Origin: Halomonas saccharevitans
Lineage (GTDB): Bacteria > Pseudomonadota > Gammaproteobacteria > Pseudomonadales > Halomonadaceae
NCBI RefSeq assembly: GCF_900116405.1
Contig: NZ_FPAQ01000017.1
Coordinates: 1 to 64,000 of the forward strand
Reading direction: 5' to 3'
DNA length: 64,000 nucleotides
Positions 18,416 through 27,491 of the stretch are shown one piece after another. Below the pieces are notes generated by a model. It did no database searches and was not told where the DNA came from. It saw only the letters and a list, made by a program, of their open reading frames with translations. How positions within the stretch are numbered: the stretch's first letter is position 1; every line of letters begins with the position of its first letter. The translations under genes and the position numbers were made by a program.

Positions 18416-19828
18416 ATGGTACGCATCGACAAGAAGGCCAAACGGCTCTACGTGCTGGACACCAACGTCCTGATCCACGACCCCGCCGCCCTCTATCAGT
18501 TCGACGAGCACGAGGTCGTCATTCCCATGACCGTGCTCGAGGAGCTCGACAAGCACAAGAACGGCATCCGCGAGATCGCCCGCACCGCCCGCCAAGTCAG
18601 CCGCACCCTCTCGGACCTCACCGCCAACGTCGATATCGACCAGATTCGCGACGGCATTCCCATCCCGCGACTCGTCGGTCCCGAGGGTCGCCTGCGCCTG
18701 CTCTGCTACAACGACCTGAAACCGCTGGACCCGCTCGAGGAGAGCCCCGACAACCGCCTGCTGGCCGAGACCTGCCGCCTGCGCGATGAGCGCCCGGACG
18801 CCTCGGTGATCCTGGTCACCAAGGACATCAACCTGCGGGTCAAGGCGGCAGCCCTGGAGGTGCCGGTCGAGGACTACCTCACCGATCGCGCCTTCGACGA
18901 CAGCGACGCCATGATCGACGGCGCGCGAATCTATCCCGATGCCGGCCACGACGGCAGCGGGCTGTGGGACAGCCTCGAGGTAGATGTGAAGGTCGAGCGC
19001 CAGGATAAGCGCGTCGTCTATCGTCTCGCCGGCGACATGCCGCGCGAATGGCACCTGGGGATGCTGGTGTCCGACAGTGACGAGGGCGCCAGCTTCGAGG
19101 CCATCGTGCGCGAGGCGGGACCGAAGCATGCCCACCTGGAACTGCTGACCAATTATCGCCATGGCGCCAGCGTCTGGGGCGTCCACGCCCACGACAGCCG
19201 GCAGAACTTCACCCTCAACCTGCTGATGGACGAGGAGATCGACCTGGTCACCATCGCCGGCAGTGCCGGTACCGGCAAGACCTTCATGACGCTGGCCGCC
19301 GCCTTCCAGCAGACTCTGGACAGCAAGCGTTTCGAGCGTATCGTCTTCACCCGGGCGCCGATCTCCATGAGCGAGGATATCGGCTTTCTGCCCGGCACCG
19401 AGGAGGAGAAGATGTCGCCCTGGATGGGCGCCTTTCATGACAACATGGACAACCTGCTGCGCGACGAGCACGACGGCAGCAGCACCTGGAACCAGGAGGC
19501 CACTCGCCAACTGCTGGCCTCACGGGTGCAGATCCGCGCGCCCGGCTTCATGCGCGGACGCACGCTCAACGACACCTTCCTGATCATCGACGAGGCCCAG
19601 AACTTCACGCCCAAGCAGCTCAAGTCGCTGATCACTCGGGCCGGACGCAATACCAAGATCGTCTGCCTGGGCAACGTCGGTCAGATCGACACCCCCTACC
19701 TCACCGCCAATACCTGCGGCATGGCGGCGGTGGTCCAGAACTTCCGCGACTGGCCCCACGCCGGCCACGTCACCCTCAAGAGCGTCGAGCGCTCGCGCCT
19801 GGCGCTGGCCGGCGAGGAGCTGCTCTAA
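18416..19828 (+). CDS. PhoH family ATPase with N-terminal PIN domain
   Basis: Two-domain protein of 470 residues. The PIN nuclease-like domain at the N terminus (about residues 8-150) has its first acidic residue, D15, in VLDTNVL. The C-terminal PhoH ATPase/helicase domain has Walker A GSAGTGKT (282-289) and Walker B with IIDEAQN. PIN-PhoH proteins act on RNA, and the family is known for RNA unwinding and cleavage. AGGAG precedes the ATG by about 10 bases. A run of 12 G residues follows the stop codon. Confidence 0.92.
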   Translation: MVRIDKKAKRLYVLDTNVLIHDPAALYQFDEHEVVIPMTVLEELDKHKNGIREIARTARQVSRTLSDLTANVDIDQIRDGIPIPRLVGPEGRLRLLCYNDLKPLDPLEESPDNRLLAETCRLRDERPDASVILVTKDINLRVKAAALEVPVEDYLTDRAFDDSDAMIDGARIYPDAGHDGSGLWDSLEVDVKVERQDKRVVYRLAGDMPREWHLGMLVSDSDEGASFEAIVREAGPKHAHLELLTNYRHGASVWGVHAHDSRQNFTLNLLMDEEIDLVTIAGSAGTGKTFMTLAAAFQQTLDSKRFERIVFTRAPISMSEDIGFLPGTEEEKMSPWMGAFHDNMDNLLRDEHDGSSTWNQEATRQLLASRVQIRAPGFMRGRTLNDTFLIIDEAQNFTPKQLKSLITRAGRNTKIVCLGNVGQIDTPYLTANTCGMAAVVQNFRDWPHAGHVTLKSVERSRLALAGEELL

Positions 19829-19829
19829 A

Positions 19830-19841
19830 GGGGGGGGGGGG
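19830..19841. repeat. Poly-G tract of 12 bases
   Basis: Twelve consecutive G residues begin two bases after the TAA stop of the PIN-PhoH gene. Such homopolymers are slippage-prone. It lies outside coding sequence, so variation in its length would not change the protein. Confidence 0.85.
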
Positions 19842-19880
19842 CTTAAAGGCACAGCCTTGAAAGGAACCATCTAAATGTCA

Positions 19881-19909
19881 AAGGGCCGGTGCCTCACGGC
19901 CCGGCCCTT
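19881..19909. terminator. Bidirectional intrinsic terminator
   Basis: A perfect 9-bp stem, AAGGGCCGG pairing with CCGGCCCTT around an 11-base loop, lies between the PIN-PhoH gene and the convergent zinc-ribbon gene. Confidence 0.75.
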
Positions 19910-19951
19910 GCTGACAGTCCGCCTCGCCACGAGCCGCCCTGCACTGGCCCG

Positions 19952-20170
19952 TCAGGCGCCGCGGTTGACCGCCTTTTCGATCAGGGCCTCGCTCTCGCTG
20001 CCGGCCCCCCTTCTCAGTACAGACTGCGCCTCGTGCCACAGGCAGACGAAACGATGGCAGGAGGAGCAGTGCACCTGATCATCGGGATTCTTGACGCTGG
20101 AGACGCGCATCAGATGGCTGCCGCAACTCGGGCAGGCGACAGGCAGGCGAAAGTCTTCCGATAGGGACAT
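19952..20170 (-). CDS. Small zinc-ribbon protein, unknown function
   Basis: Protein of 72 residues with two CxxC knuckles, CPSCG and CSSCH, about 20 residues apart. A further Cys and a His follow in CLWHEA. This should fold as a zinc ribbon. There is no signal peptide or membrane segment. GGAG lies before the ATG at the usual distance. The role is not known. It stands between a terminator and the GGDEF gene and may form a unit with the latter, which lies upstream on the same strand. Confidence 0.7.
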   Translation of the reverse strand: MSLSEDFRLPVACPSCGSHLMRVSSVKNPDDQVHCSSCHRFVCLWHEAQSVLRRGAGSESEALIEKAVNRGA

Positions 20171-20251
20171 GGCATGGCTCCTCGTGTTGTCGTGTAGAGG
20201 GTACCTATCCTGCCGATCTCTGCGGCGTTTCTCCAGCCATTCACCGTTCGA

Positions 20252-21625
20252 TCAACGAGTGAGCCCATCGGGCTCGGGATAGCCCGGCGCCGGAACGAGA
20301 CGGTTGCGGCCTTCGTGCTTGGCACGGTAGAGCGCCTCGTCGGCCCGCGAGAGCGCAAGCTCGAGGCTCCCCTGCGGAGGCATCACCGCCAGGCCCAGGC
20401 TGACCGTTACGCCCAGCATCTCGCCCTGCACGTCGAGTCTGATCTCCTCCACCGCCGCGCGCAGGCGCTCCAGCACTATTCGCGCCTCCACAGGTGAGGT
20501 GTCCACCAGCATGACGGCAAACTCCTCGCCGCCGATGCGCGCGAAGAGATCGTAGGGACGCAGGCAGTCACGACTGGTCGCGGCGAACGCCTTCAGCGCC
20601 AGATCGCCAGCGGCATGGCCATAGGTATCGTTGAGGCGTTTGAAGTGATCGATATCGAGCATGGCAATCGGTACCGCTCGCCCGTGACGTGCAGCCAGGG
20701 CCCGCACGGCCTCGCCGTAGTCGAAGAAGGCGCGACGATTGAGCACCCCGGTGAGCATGTCGGTACTGATCAATTTCTTGACGCGCTGCTCTTCTCTCTT
20801 GCGCGTCGAAATATCCAGCAGCACGCCATCCCAAAGGGTATCGCCGTCGTGATACCGACGTGGCGAGGCCCTCCATTCTATCCAGCAGGCATCATCGCCG
20901 AGCGCCAGGCGACATTCCAGTACCAGGGGAGTCAGACTGACGGCCGACTGCGCCAGGGCGGTGTCCAACCGCTGACGATCATCGTCCTCTATCCTCGCCA
21001 GCAGCGTCTCGGCATCGTTCATCACGCTGTGCGGCGCGAGGCCCGCCAGCGCCTGAAGCCCAGCACTGAGGTAGCGAAACTCGAGATTGCCCCGCGCCGA
21101 CTGGCAAAGCTGGAAGACCACGTCGGGGAGGCGGTCGAGCGTCCCCTGCAGGGATTCGAGCCGGGCATGATCACGCAGGGCGCCCTGATACAGGTCGGTG
21201 ATGTCGTGCAGCGTCACCAGCACGCGCAGCGACTCGCCCGGCCGCGTCTCCAGCGGCTGGAAGACGCCCTGCTGATGAAGGATCTGCCCGTCGGCCCGGC
21301 GACACTGCAGCACCCCTCGCCAGATCGACCGACGCGCCAGGCTGGACGCCAGGGCCCGGCCGATGTCGCCGTGCAGTGGATCGACGTCCAGGCAGGTGAC
21401 ACGGCGACCGAGCATTGTATGGGCAGGATGACCACTGTAGCGCGCAAAGCCGGGGTTGACGCTCAGGATGACCCCGTCGGCATCGACGAGCATCGCCACG
21501 CCCGCGAACCCCGCCAGCAGCGATGAGGCCAGCGATGCCTGCTGGCTCCGGGACGAGACCCAGTGCCGCCAGTTATCCTTGATGAGTGCCATGCCCACCG
21601 TCCCGGGCTTCCCCGCGTCGATCAT
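20252..21625 (-). CDS. PAS-domain diguanylate cyclase (GGDEF)
   Basis: Predicted c-di-GMP synthase of 457 residues. Two PAS-type sensor domains (about residues 35-145 and 160-275) precede a GGDEF domain starting near residue 285. The active-site motif is GGEEF (365-369), a catalytically competent variant. The inhibitory site RPYD (356-359) stands exactly five residues before it, so product inhibition is likely. No transmembrane segment is seen, pointing to a cytosolic sensor. Ligand and cofactor of the PAS domains are unknown. The start at 21625 is uncertain; an ATG at 21592 is also possible. Confidence 0.9.
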   Translation of the reverse strand: MIDAGKPGTVGMALIKDNWRHWVSSRSQQASLASSLLAGFAGVAMLVDADGVILSVNPGFARYSGHPAHTMLGRRVTCLDVDPLHGDIGRALASSLARRSIWRGVLQCRRADGQILHQQGVFQPLETRPGESLRVLVTLHDITDLYQGALRDHARLESLQGTLDRLPDVVFQLCQSARGNLEFRYLSAGLQALAGLAPHSVMNDAETLLARIEDDDRQRLDTALAQSAVSLTPLVLECRLALGDDACWIEWRASPRRYHDGDTLWDGVLLDISTRKREEQRVKKLISTDMLTGVLNRRAFFDYGEAVRALAARHGRAVPIAMLDIDHFKRLNDTYGHAAGDLALKAFAATSRDCLRPYDLFARIGGEEFAVMLVDTSPVEARIVLERLRAAVEEIRLDVQGEMLGVTVSLGLAVMPPQGSLELALSRADEALYRAKHEGRNRLVPAPGYPEPDGLTR

Positions 21626-21788
21626 GAAGGATCTCTTGCCCTCCTACACTTCACACCCTAGCCCAGGATGGTCGCGGGCACATGCCCGATGCCAGGCGAG
21701 CAACAGGACCGCGGGTCCCTGGCGGGAGGGTATGACGCCGGCCAGCCAGTCACCCCGCCGACGCACCGACACCAGCCGAACCGAGGCC

Positions 21789-22742
21789 TCAGGCGGCGAG
21801 CCAGAGCCCCAGGTTGAGCAGCGCGAGGCTCAAAAGCAGCAGCGCGACATTGAGGCCCAGTAGCGGTAGCAGGGCCGCGACCTCGCCCTCCTCCACCTCG
21901 GGAGGCAGCCGCCACAGCCCCACGACGAGCCGCAGGGCCACGGGCGCGGCCAGCCACATCAGCCAGGTCTCGGCGGGCAGCCAACCCGCCGCCCAGGCCA
22001 GCGGGACCGACACGAAGGCCCCAAGCACCAGCACTGCCACCAGGCGCGCCGCCCGCCGTGCGCCCAGCGTGATGGCCAGGTGATGGCGCCCCACCCGGCG
22101 GTCGGGTTCGATATCCGGCAGCTGATTGGCCAGCAGCAGGGCGCTGACCATCAGGGTCGGTACCGCTGAGACGGCCAGCGCCGTGACAGAGAAGCCGCCG
22201 GTGAGCGCATGGTTCGCCCCGACCACCATCAGCGTGCCGAAGCCCATCCCCGGCGCCACCAGGCAGAGCCAGGGGCGGCGGGTCAGCCAGCCGGTATAGG
22301 CCACCACCAGCACCATGCCGAGCAGACCGTAGAACAGTAGCGCGGGGCCGGCACGCCACAGACACCAGCCGCCGACGATCAAGACCCCGCCCAGGCAGGC
22401 AAGCGCGGCACGATGCACCGCCCGGGCCGCCTCGGGCTGCGCGGGCAGCGCGCCACTACCGCCGGAGAAAGGCGTGCGCCGGGTGGTGGCATCCAGGCCG
22501 CTCACGAAGTCGTGATGCTCGTTGAACAGGTTCACCGCGGCGTGGGCCAGCAGCGCGGCGAGCAGCACCAGCAGGATCGCGACGCCCTCCAGCGCCCAGC
22601 CGTCGAGCCAGGCGCTGGTCACCGCAAGCCCCGCGCAGAGCGGCGCCAGCACCAGGAAGTTGGGACGCGCGCATCGCCAGATGACGCGCAGATCGCTCGT
22701 CGAGGCGGCGGGGGCCGTCACGCGGGCGTCATGGCCGGGCAC
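21789..22742 (-). CDS. UbiA family prenyltransferase (MenA-like)
   Basis: Integral membrane protein of about 317 residues with eight or more hydrophobic helices. The two aspartate-rich motifs of prenyltransferases are present: NLFNEHHDFVSGLD near the N terminus and NQLPDIEPDRRVGR later. It resembles the MenA/UbiA group that attaches polyprenyl chains to aromatic acceptors. The start is uncertain. GTG codons at 22742 and 22721 both follow the stop of the upstream hydrolase and lack good ribosome binding sites; a longer frame would overlap the hydrolase. Closeness suggests an operon with the hydrolase. The acceptor is unknown. Confidence 0.8.
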   Translation of the reverse strand: MPGHDARVTAPAASTSDLRVIWRCARPNFLVLAPLCAGLAVTSAWLDGWALEGVAILLVLLAALLAHAAVNLFNEHHDFVSGLDATTRRTPFSGGSGALPAQPEAARAVHRAALACLGGVLIVGGWCLWRAGPALLFYGLLGMVLVVAYTGWLTRRPWLCLVAPGMGFGTLMVVGANHALTGGFSVTALAVSAVPTLMVSALLLANQLPDIEPDRRVGRHHLAITLGARRAARLVAVLVLGAFVSVPLAWAAGWLPAETWLMWLAAPVALRLVVGLWRLPPEVEEGEVAALLPLLGLNVALLLLSLALLNLGLWLAA

Positions 22743-22752
22743 GGCCACCCGC

Positions 22753-23421
22753 TCAGCGCGCCAGCCGCTCGGCCAGCCAGCGGCCGATGTCGCTGATCTG
22801 CTGTGGGCAGAGCGCATGGGCCATGGGGTAGCGGCGGTAGTGCGCCGGATACCCGAGCGTCAGCACGCGGTCGTACCCGGCCCTGCCCAGCGACTCGGGC
22901 ACCACCGGATCGAAGCTGCCGTGATGGACCTCGATGGGCAGCTCACGGTTGGCCTCGCTGAGCGTGACGCTGTCGGCCGTGGCGAAGTAAGTGGAGAGCG
23001 CCAGCAGGCCGCCCAGCGGCGCCTCGAAGGAGAGCGCCGCCTGATAGGCCACCGCGCCCCCCTGGGAGAAGCCCGCCAGGATGATCCGGCGGCTGTCGAT
23101 GCCGTGCTCGATCTGCTCACGCACCATGGCCTGGATACGCTCCGCGGAGACCAGCAGCTGGGCCTCGTCGATCTGACGATCGAGGCTCATCTCCTTGATG
23201 TCGTACCAGGCCGGCATGGTCATGCCGCCGTTGACGGTCACCGGGAGGCGAGGCGCGTGGGGCAGGATGAAGCGCACCGCGGCATCGTCGGGCAGGGGAA
23301 GCGCCGGCACCAGCGGCTCGAAGTCACGGCCGTCGGCGCCCAGGCCGTGCAGAATGATGACGCAGGCATCGGCCGGCTGGCCGTTTCTCGGCTCGATGAT
23401 CAGTTCGCCGGGATGGTTCAT
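22753..23421 (-). CDS. Alpha/beta hydrolase (phospholipase/carboxylesterase family)
   Basis: Soluble esterase of 222 residues. The oxyanion segment HGLGADG is near residue 25, the nucleophile S119 lies in GFSQGG, and D171 (GSFDPVVP) and H202 (PMAHAL) complete the triad. This is the small carboxylesterase family that includes YpfH and acyl-protein thioesterases. GGAGG lies 8 bases before the ATG. The UbiA-type gene follows within about 10 bases. The natural substrate is unknown. Confidence 0.9.
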   Translation of the reverse strand: MNHPGELIIEPRNGQPADACVIILHGLGADGRDFEPLVPALPLPDDAAVRFILPHAPRLPVTVNGGMTMPAWYDIKEMSLDRQIDEAQLLVSAERIQAMVREQIEHGIDSRRIILAGFSQGGAVAYQAALSFEAPLGGLLALSTYFATADSVTLSEANRELPIEVHHGSFDPVVPESLGRAGYDRVLTLGYPAHYRRYPMAHALCPQQISDIGRWLAERLAR

Positions 23422-23500
23422 TAAGTCGCCTCCAGGGCCGTAAATCGGGTCGGTCGAAGGACGACACCCTACCGCAAACGCCGCCCGGCGGCGAGCGCGC

Positions 23501-25156
23501 TCAGAAGGGCCAGAACAGCGGTATCAGGGTCAGGGCTACCAGGGCGATGAGCAGGTTCAAGGGGCCGCCGAGGCGCAGGAAGTCACCGAGGCGATAGCCC
23601 CCGGGCCCGTGCACCATCAGGTTGGTCTGGTAGCCGATCGGCGTCAGGAAGCTCGCCGAGGCGGCGAACATCACCGCCACCACGAAGGGCATCGGACTCA
23701 CACCGAGGCTCTCGGCAGCCGCCATGACCACCGGGAAGGTGATCACCACGGCCGCGTTGTTGGTGACCAGCTCCGTGAGCAGGGCCACCAGCAGGTAGCT
23801 CCCCACCAACAGCAGCCAGGGATTGCCGTCGGCCAGCTCAAGCGCCAGGCCGGCCAGCGTGGCCGCGGCGCCCGAACTCTCCAGGGCCGCCCCGAGGCCG
23901 AAGGAGGCGGCGATGGTCAGCAGCACCTGGGTGTCGAGCCCGCGTCGCGCCGCGCCGACCGTGCAGCAGCCGGTGGCCAGCGCCAGCAGCGCCCCGAGCA
24001 TGGCGGCCTTCATCATGCTCATCACCCCGAGGGTGGCCAGCGCCACGACCCCCGCCAGGATGGCCCAGGCCAACCAGGCCTTCTCGTGGACCGGGCGCGC
24101 GGCGCCGTTGACCTTGCTGATCAGCAGGAAGTCCCGAGACTGGCGATGCCGCTCGATGAAGGGTGGGCGCGCCTCCAGCAGCAGCACGTCCGCGGGCTGC
24201 AGGCGGATCTGGCCGAGATTGCCGGCGACCCGCTCGCCACCGCGACAGACCGCCAGCACCGCGGCGCCATAGAGGGTGCGGAAGTGGCCATCGCGAATGC
24301 GTCGGCCGATGAACTGGCACTGGCCGGAGACCACCGCCTCCACCAGGCGGCGCTCCTTGAAGTCCTTCTCGAGGCTCGATTCACCCTGGCGGGTCGGCAC
24401 GAGCCCGCGAATCTGCTGCAGCTCCACGGCCCCCTCACTGGTCCCGGCGAACACCAGTCGATCGCCGCCCTTGAGGTGCTCGCCGGGCCCCACCACGCTG
24501 ACGACGTTACCGTCACGCTCGATCTCGACCAGAAACAGCGCCTGCAGGTGGCGCAGGCCGGCCTCCTCGACGGTGCGATCCACCAATGGGCCATCGGGCG
24601 CCACCTCCATCTCGATGGTGAACTCGCGAGGATTCTCGAAGGCCGACTCGGCCCCCCGCCGCGCCGGCAGCAGGCGCGGCCCCAGCAGCAGCAGATAGAG
24701 CAGCCCCACCAGGGCCACCGGCACGCCGACCCAGGCGATGTCGAAGAGGCCCATGGCCAGGGAGGGATCGCGATCGACCAGCAGGCCGTGGACGACCAGG
24801 TTGGTGCTGGTGCCGAACAGGGTGATGGTGCCGCCGAGGATCGAGGCGAAGCTGAGCGGCATCAGCAGGCGCAGCAGCGCCCTGCCCTCGCGTCGGGGAC
24901 GCCCCAGCACGTGGCGGATGATCAGGTCGATGCCGCCGGTCTCACGAATGCTGGTCACCAGCACGTACATGAAGGCCACGGTAAACAGGCCCGTGCTCGA
25001 GAAGCCCGCCAGCGCCTGGGCCGGCTCGATCACGCCGAGGGTGAGCAGCAGGATCACCGCGCCGAGCAGCACGATATCGGGACCGACGCGCGAGAAGGCC
25101 ATCAGCGGGAAGACGGCGATGACGGTGGCAAGGGAAAGCCAGGCATCCAGCGGCAT
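23501..25156 (-). CDS. SLC13/DASS-type permease with central TrkA-C domains
   Basis: Membrane transporter of 551 residues in the divalent anion:sodium symporter superfamily. Hydrophobic blocks flank a soluble insert (about residues 190-360) that carries two TrkA-C (RCK-C) regulatory domains. The conserved motif TLFGTSTNL is in the first half and LTPIGYQTNLMVHGPGGY in the second. Family substrates include sulfate and dicarboxylates; the specific one cannot be read here. The ATG at 25156 lacks a clear ribosome binding site. Confidence 0.88.
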   Translation of the reverse strand: MPLDAWLSLATVIAVFPLMAFSRVGPDIVLLGAVILLLTLGVIEPAQALAGFSSTGLFTVAFMYVLVTSIRETGGIDLIIRHVLGRPRREGRALLRLLMPLSFASILGGTITLFGTSTNLVVHGLLVDRDPSLAMGLFDIAWVGVPVALVGLLYLLLLGPRLLPARRGAESAFENPREFTIEMEVAPDGPLVDRTVEEAGLRHLQALFLVEIERDGNVVSVVGPGEHLKGGDRLVFAGTSEGAVELQQIRGLVPTRQGESSLEKDFKERRLVEAVVSGQCQFIGRRIRDGHFRTLYGAAVLAVCRGGERVAGNLGQIRLQPADVLLLEARPPFIERHRQSRDFLLISKVNGAARPVHEKAWLAWAILAGVVALATLGVMSMMKAAMLGALLALATGCCTVGAARRGLDTQVLLTIAASFGLGAALESSGAAATLAGLALELADGNPWLLLVGSYLLVALLTELVTNNAAVVITFPVVMAAAESLGVSPMPFVVAVMFAASASFLTPIGYQTNLMVHGPGGYRLGDFLRLGGPLNLLIALVALTLIPLFWPF

Positions 25157-25275
25157 GAGGGGGGACCGGTCGCGACAGAACGAATCCCATTGTGAACGCC
25201 GCCAATTATTCTAAAAAGTTATTTTTAGAAATCTAGAAATTCTTTTTTGGAATATAAATCTGGAAGACCCGCACG

Positions 25276-25305
25276 CAAAAAGGCCCGCTTTCGCGGGCCT
25301 TTTTC
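25276..25305. terminator. Intrinsic terminator, cold-shock gene
   Basis: AAAAAGGCCCGC pairs with GCGGGCCTTTTT around a TTTC loop, a symmetrical strong terminator with U tracts on both strands. It lies downstream of the cold-shock gene. Confidence 0.92.
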
Positions 25306-25344
25306 CGACTGCCGTGAGGCAGTCACATCACGGTCGGTCGACGT

Positions 25345-25551
25345 TCAGTCGATGACCTTGATGTTGGAAGCCTGGAGGCCTTTCTTGCCCTGGGTGACGT
25401 CGAAGGAGACCTTCTGACCGTCTTGCAGGGACTTGAAGCCATCAGCCTGAATCTCGGAGAAGTGCGCGAACAGGTCGTCGCCGTTGTCGTCCGGAGAAAT
25501 GAAGCCGAAGCCTTTAGTGTCGTTGAACCACTTGACGGTACCAGTAGCCAT
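25345..25551 (-). CDS. Cold-shock protein (CspA family)
   Basis: Single-domain OB-fold RNA chaperone of 68 residues. The RNA-binding motifs KGFGFI and DLFAHF are intact, and the N terminus reads [11 protein letters not shown]. Such proteins bind single-stranded RNA and DNA and melt secondary structure, often induced by cold or stress. The 265 bp upstream to the next gene leave room for the long 5' leader that many csp transcripts carry. A textbook terminator follows. Confidence 0.96.
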   Translation of the reverse strand: MATGTVKWFNDTKGFGFISPDDNGDDLFAHFSEIQADGFKSLQDGQKVSFDVTQGKKGLQASNIKVID

Positions 25552-25816
25552 GATCGAATTCCTCGAATAGCGTTAGATTGTGCCGGGAATACCCGAGTTG
25601 CAGTGGGTAAAACAAGAAACTTTCACCGGGAAATCGACGCTATGAGCTTTCGATGACCGCTTGGACGTTCCAATTGCTAACCAACTGCGCGCATAGTGCG
25701 CCCTCCCCGAGGGCAGGTCAAACCTTATTTGCACCTCGTTACAAGAAAGTGAGAGAAAGGTGATGAAAGCGTGACGCGGTCGGAAGCGCCTCGGCTCGAT
25801 CGTGTCACGACGAGCA

Positions 25817-27466
25817 TCACGGCGACGCGAGGATCCAGGCCGCGGCCTTCTCGGCGATCATCAGCGTCGGCGAGTTGGTATTGCCGCTGGTGATGGTCGG
25901 CATGATGCTGGCATCCACGACCCTCAGCCCCCGCACTCCTCTGACGCGCAGGCGGGAGTCGACGACCGCCATGGGGTCGTCGTCGCATCCCATCTTCGCG
26001 GTGCCCACCGGGTGGAAGATGGTGGTGCCGATGTCGCCGGCCAGCCGCGCCAGGTCGTCGTCGCTCTGGTACTGCGCGCCGGGCTTGAACTCCTCGGGCT
26101 GGTACTTGGCGAATGCCGGCTGCTCGGCGATGCGTCGGGTAACGCGCAGCGAGTCGGCGGCCACCTGACGATCCTCCGGCGTGCTCAGGTAGTGGGGCGA
26201 GATGGCCGGCGCTTGGCGGGGATCGCGGCTCTTGATACGCACCGTGCCCCGGCTGGTCGGGTTGAGGTTGCACACGCTAGCCGTGATCGCCGAGAAATCA
26301 TGCAGCGGCTGGCCGAAGGCCTCCAGGCTCAGCGGCTGGACGTGGTACTCGATATTGGGATGCGCGTAGGCCTCGGAGCTGCGCGTGAAGGCACACAGCT
26401 GGGAGGGCGCCATGCTCATCGGCCCGGAGCGCTTGAAGGCAAACTCCAGGCCGATCTTGGCCTTGCCGACCAGCGAGTTGGCCAGGGTGTTGAGGGTCCT
26501 GGCCCCCTTCAGGCGATAGACCGAGCGGATCTGCAGGTGGTCCTGCAGGTTCTCGCCCACCCCCGGGAGGTCGGCCACCACCGGGATGTCGTGCTCGGCC
26601 AGCAGGTCGGCCGGGCCGACACCCGAGAGCTGCAGCAGCTGCGGTGAGCCGATGGCCCCGGCAGAGAGAATCACCTCGCGGTGGGCGGTCGCCGTGACGC
26701 TCTCGCCGGCCCGTTCGACCTTGACGCCGCGGCAGCGCGGCTCGTCCTCCTCGCCTGTCGCGAACTCCAACCCCCGCACCTGAGTGGAGTGCCACAGGGT
26801 CAGGTTGTCGCGCTTCTCGACGCCGCGCAGGAAGGCCTTGGCGGTGTTCCAGCGCCAGCCGGCGCGCTGGTTGACCTCAAAGTAGTCGACCCCCTCGTTG
26901 TCACCACGGTTGAAGTCGCGGGTGCGCGGGATGCCGGCTTCCACGGCGGCGGTGGCGAAGTCGTCCAGCACCTGCCAGCTCAGGCGCTGCTTCTCGACGC
27001 GCCATTCACCGCCATGGCCGTGGAAGTCACGGTGGGGAGCATCGGCATCGCCCCCGTCGTCCAGGCGATGGTGATCCTCATGCTTCATGAAGTCGGCCAG
27101 GCAGTTCTCCCAGCGCCAGGCATCATCGCCGGTGAGGTCGGCCCAGCCGTCGTAGTCGCGGGCCTGGCCCCGCATGTAGAGCATGCCGTTGATGCTGGAG
27201 CAGCCGCCGAGCGTCTTGCCGCGCGGATAGAGCAGGGAACGACCGTTCAGGCCCTGGTCGGGCTCGGTGCGAAACCGCCAGTCGGTGCGAGGGTTGTCGA
27301 TGCAGTAGAGATACCCCACCGGGATGTGGATCCAGTGGTAGTTATCGCGTCCCCCCGCCTCGATCAGCAGCACCCGATTGGCCGGATCGGCGCTCAGGCG
27401 GTTGGCGAGCAGGCAGCCGGCGGTGCCAGCCCCCACCACGATGTAGTCGTATTGTTGTTGTGTCAT
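25817..27466 (-). CDS. GMC family FAD-dependent oxidoreductase (choline/alcohol dehydrogenase type)
   Basis: Flavoprotein of 549 residues. The N-terminal FAD motif is VVGAGTAGCLLANRL, followed by the GMC signature region around GKTLGGCSSINGM and the second signature GAIGSPQLLQLSGVG. The C terminus carries the active-site block HPVGTAKMG and ends SGNTNSPTLMIAEKAA. It resembles choline and alcohol dehydrogenases, but no bet genes are adjacent, so the substrate is open. The ATG at 27466 was chosen because the Rossmann motif follows directly; the longer frame overlaps the next gene. Confidence 0.88.
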   Translation of the reverse strand: MTQQQYDYIVVGAGTAGCLLANRLSADPANRVLLIEAGGRDNYHWIHIPVGYLYCIDNPRTDWRFRTEPDQGLNGRSLLYPRGKTLGGCSSINGMLYMRGQARDYDGWADLTGDDAWRWENCLADFMKHEDHHRLDDGGDADAPHRDFHGHGGEWRVEKQRLSWQVLDDFATAAVEAGIPRTRDFNRGDNEGVDYFEVNQRAGWRWNTAKAFLRGVEKRDNLTLWHSTQVRGLEFATGEEDEPRCRGVKVERAGESVTATAHREVILSAGAIGSPQLLQLSGVGPADLLAEHDIPVVADLPGVGENLQDHLQIRSVYRLKGARTLNTLANSLVGKAKIGLEFAFKRSGPMSMAPSQLCAFTRSSEAYAHPNIEYHVQPLSLEAFGQPLHDFSAITASVCNLNPTSRGTVRIKSRDPRQAPAISPHYLSTPEDRQVAADSLRVTRRIAEQPAFAKYQPEEFKPGAQYQSDDDLARLAGDIGTTIFHPVGTAKMGCDDDPMAVVDSRLRVRGVRGLRVVDASIMPTITSGNTNSPTLMIAEKAAAWILASP

Positions 27467-27491
27467 GGCTTTTTCTCTCGGTTGGTGACGC

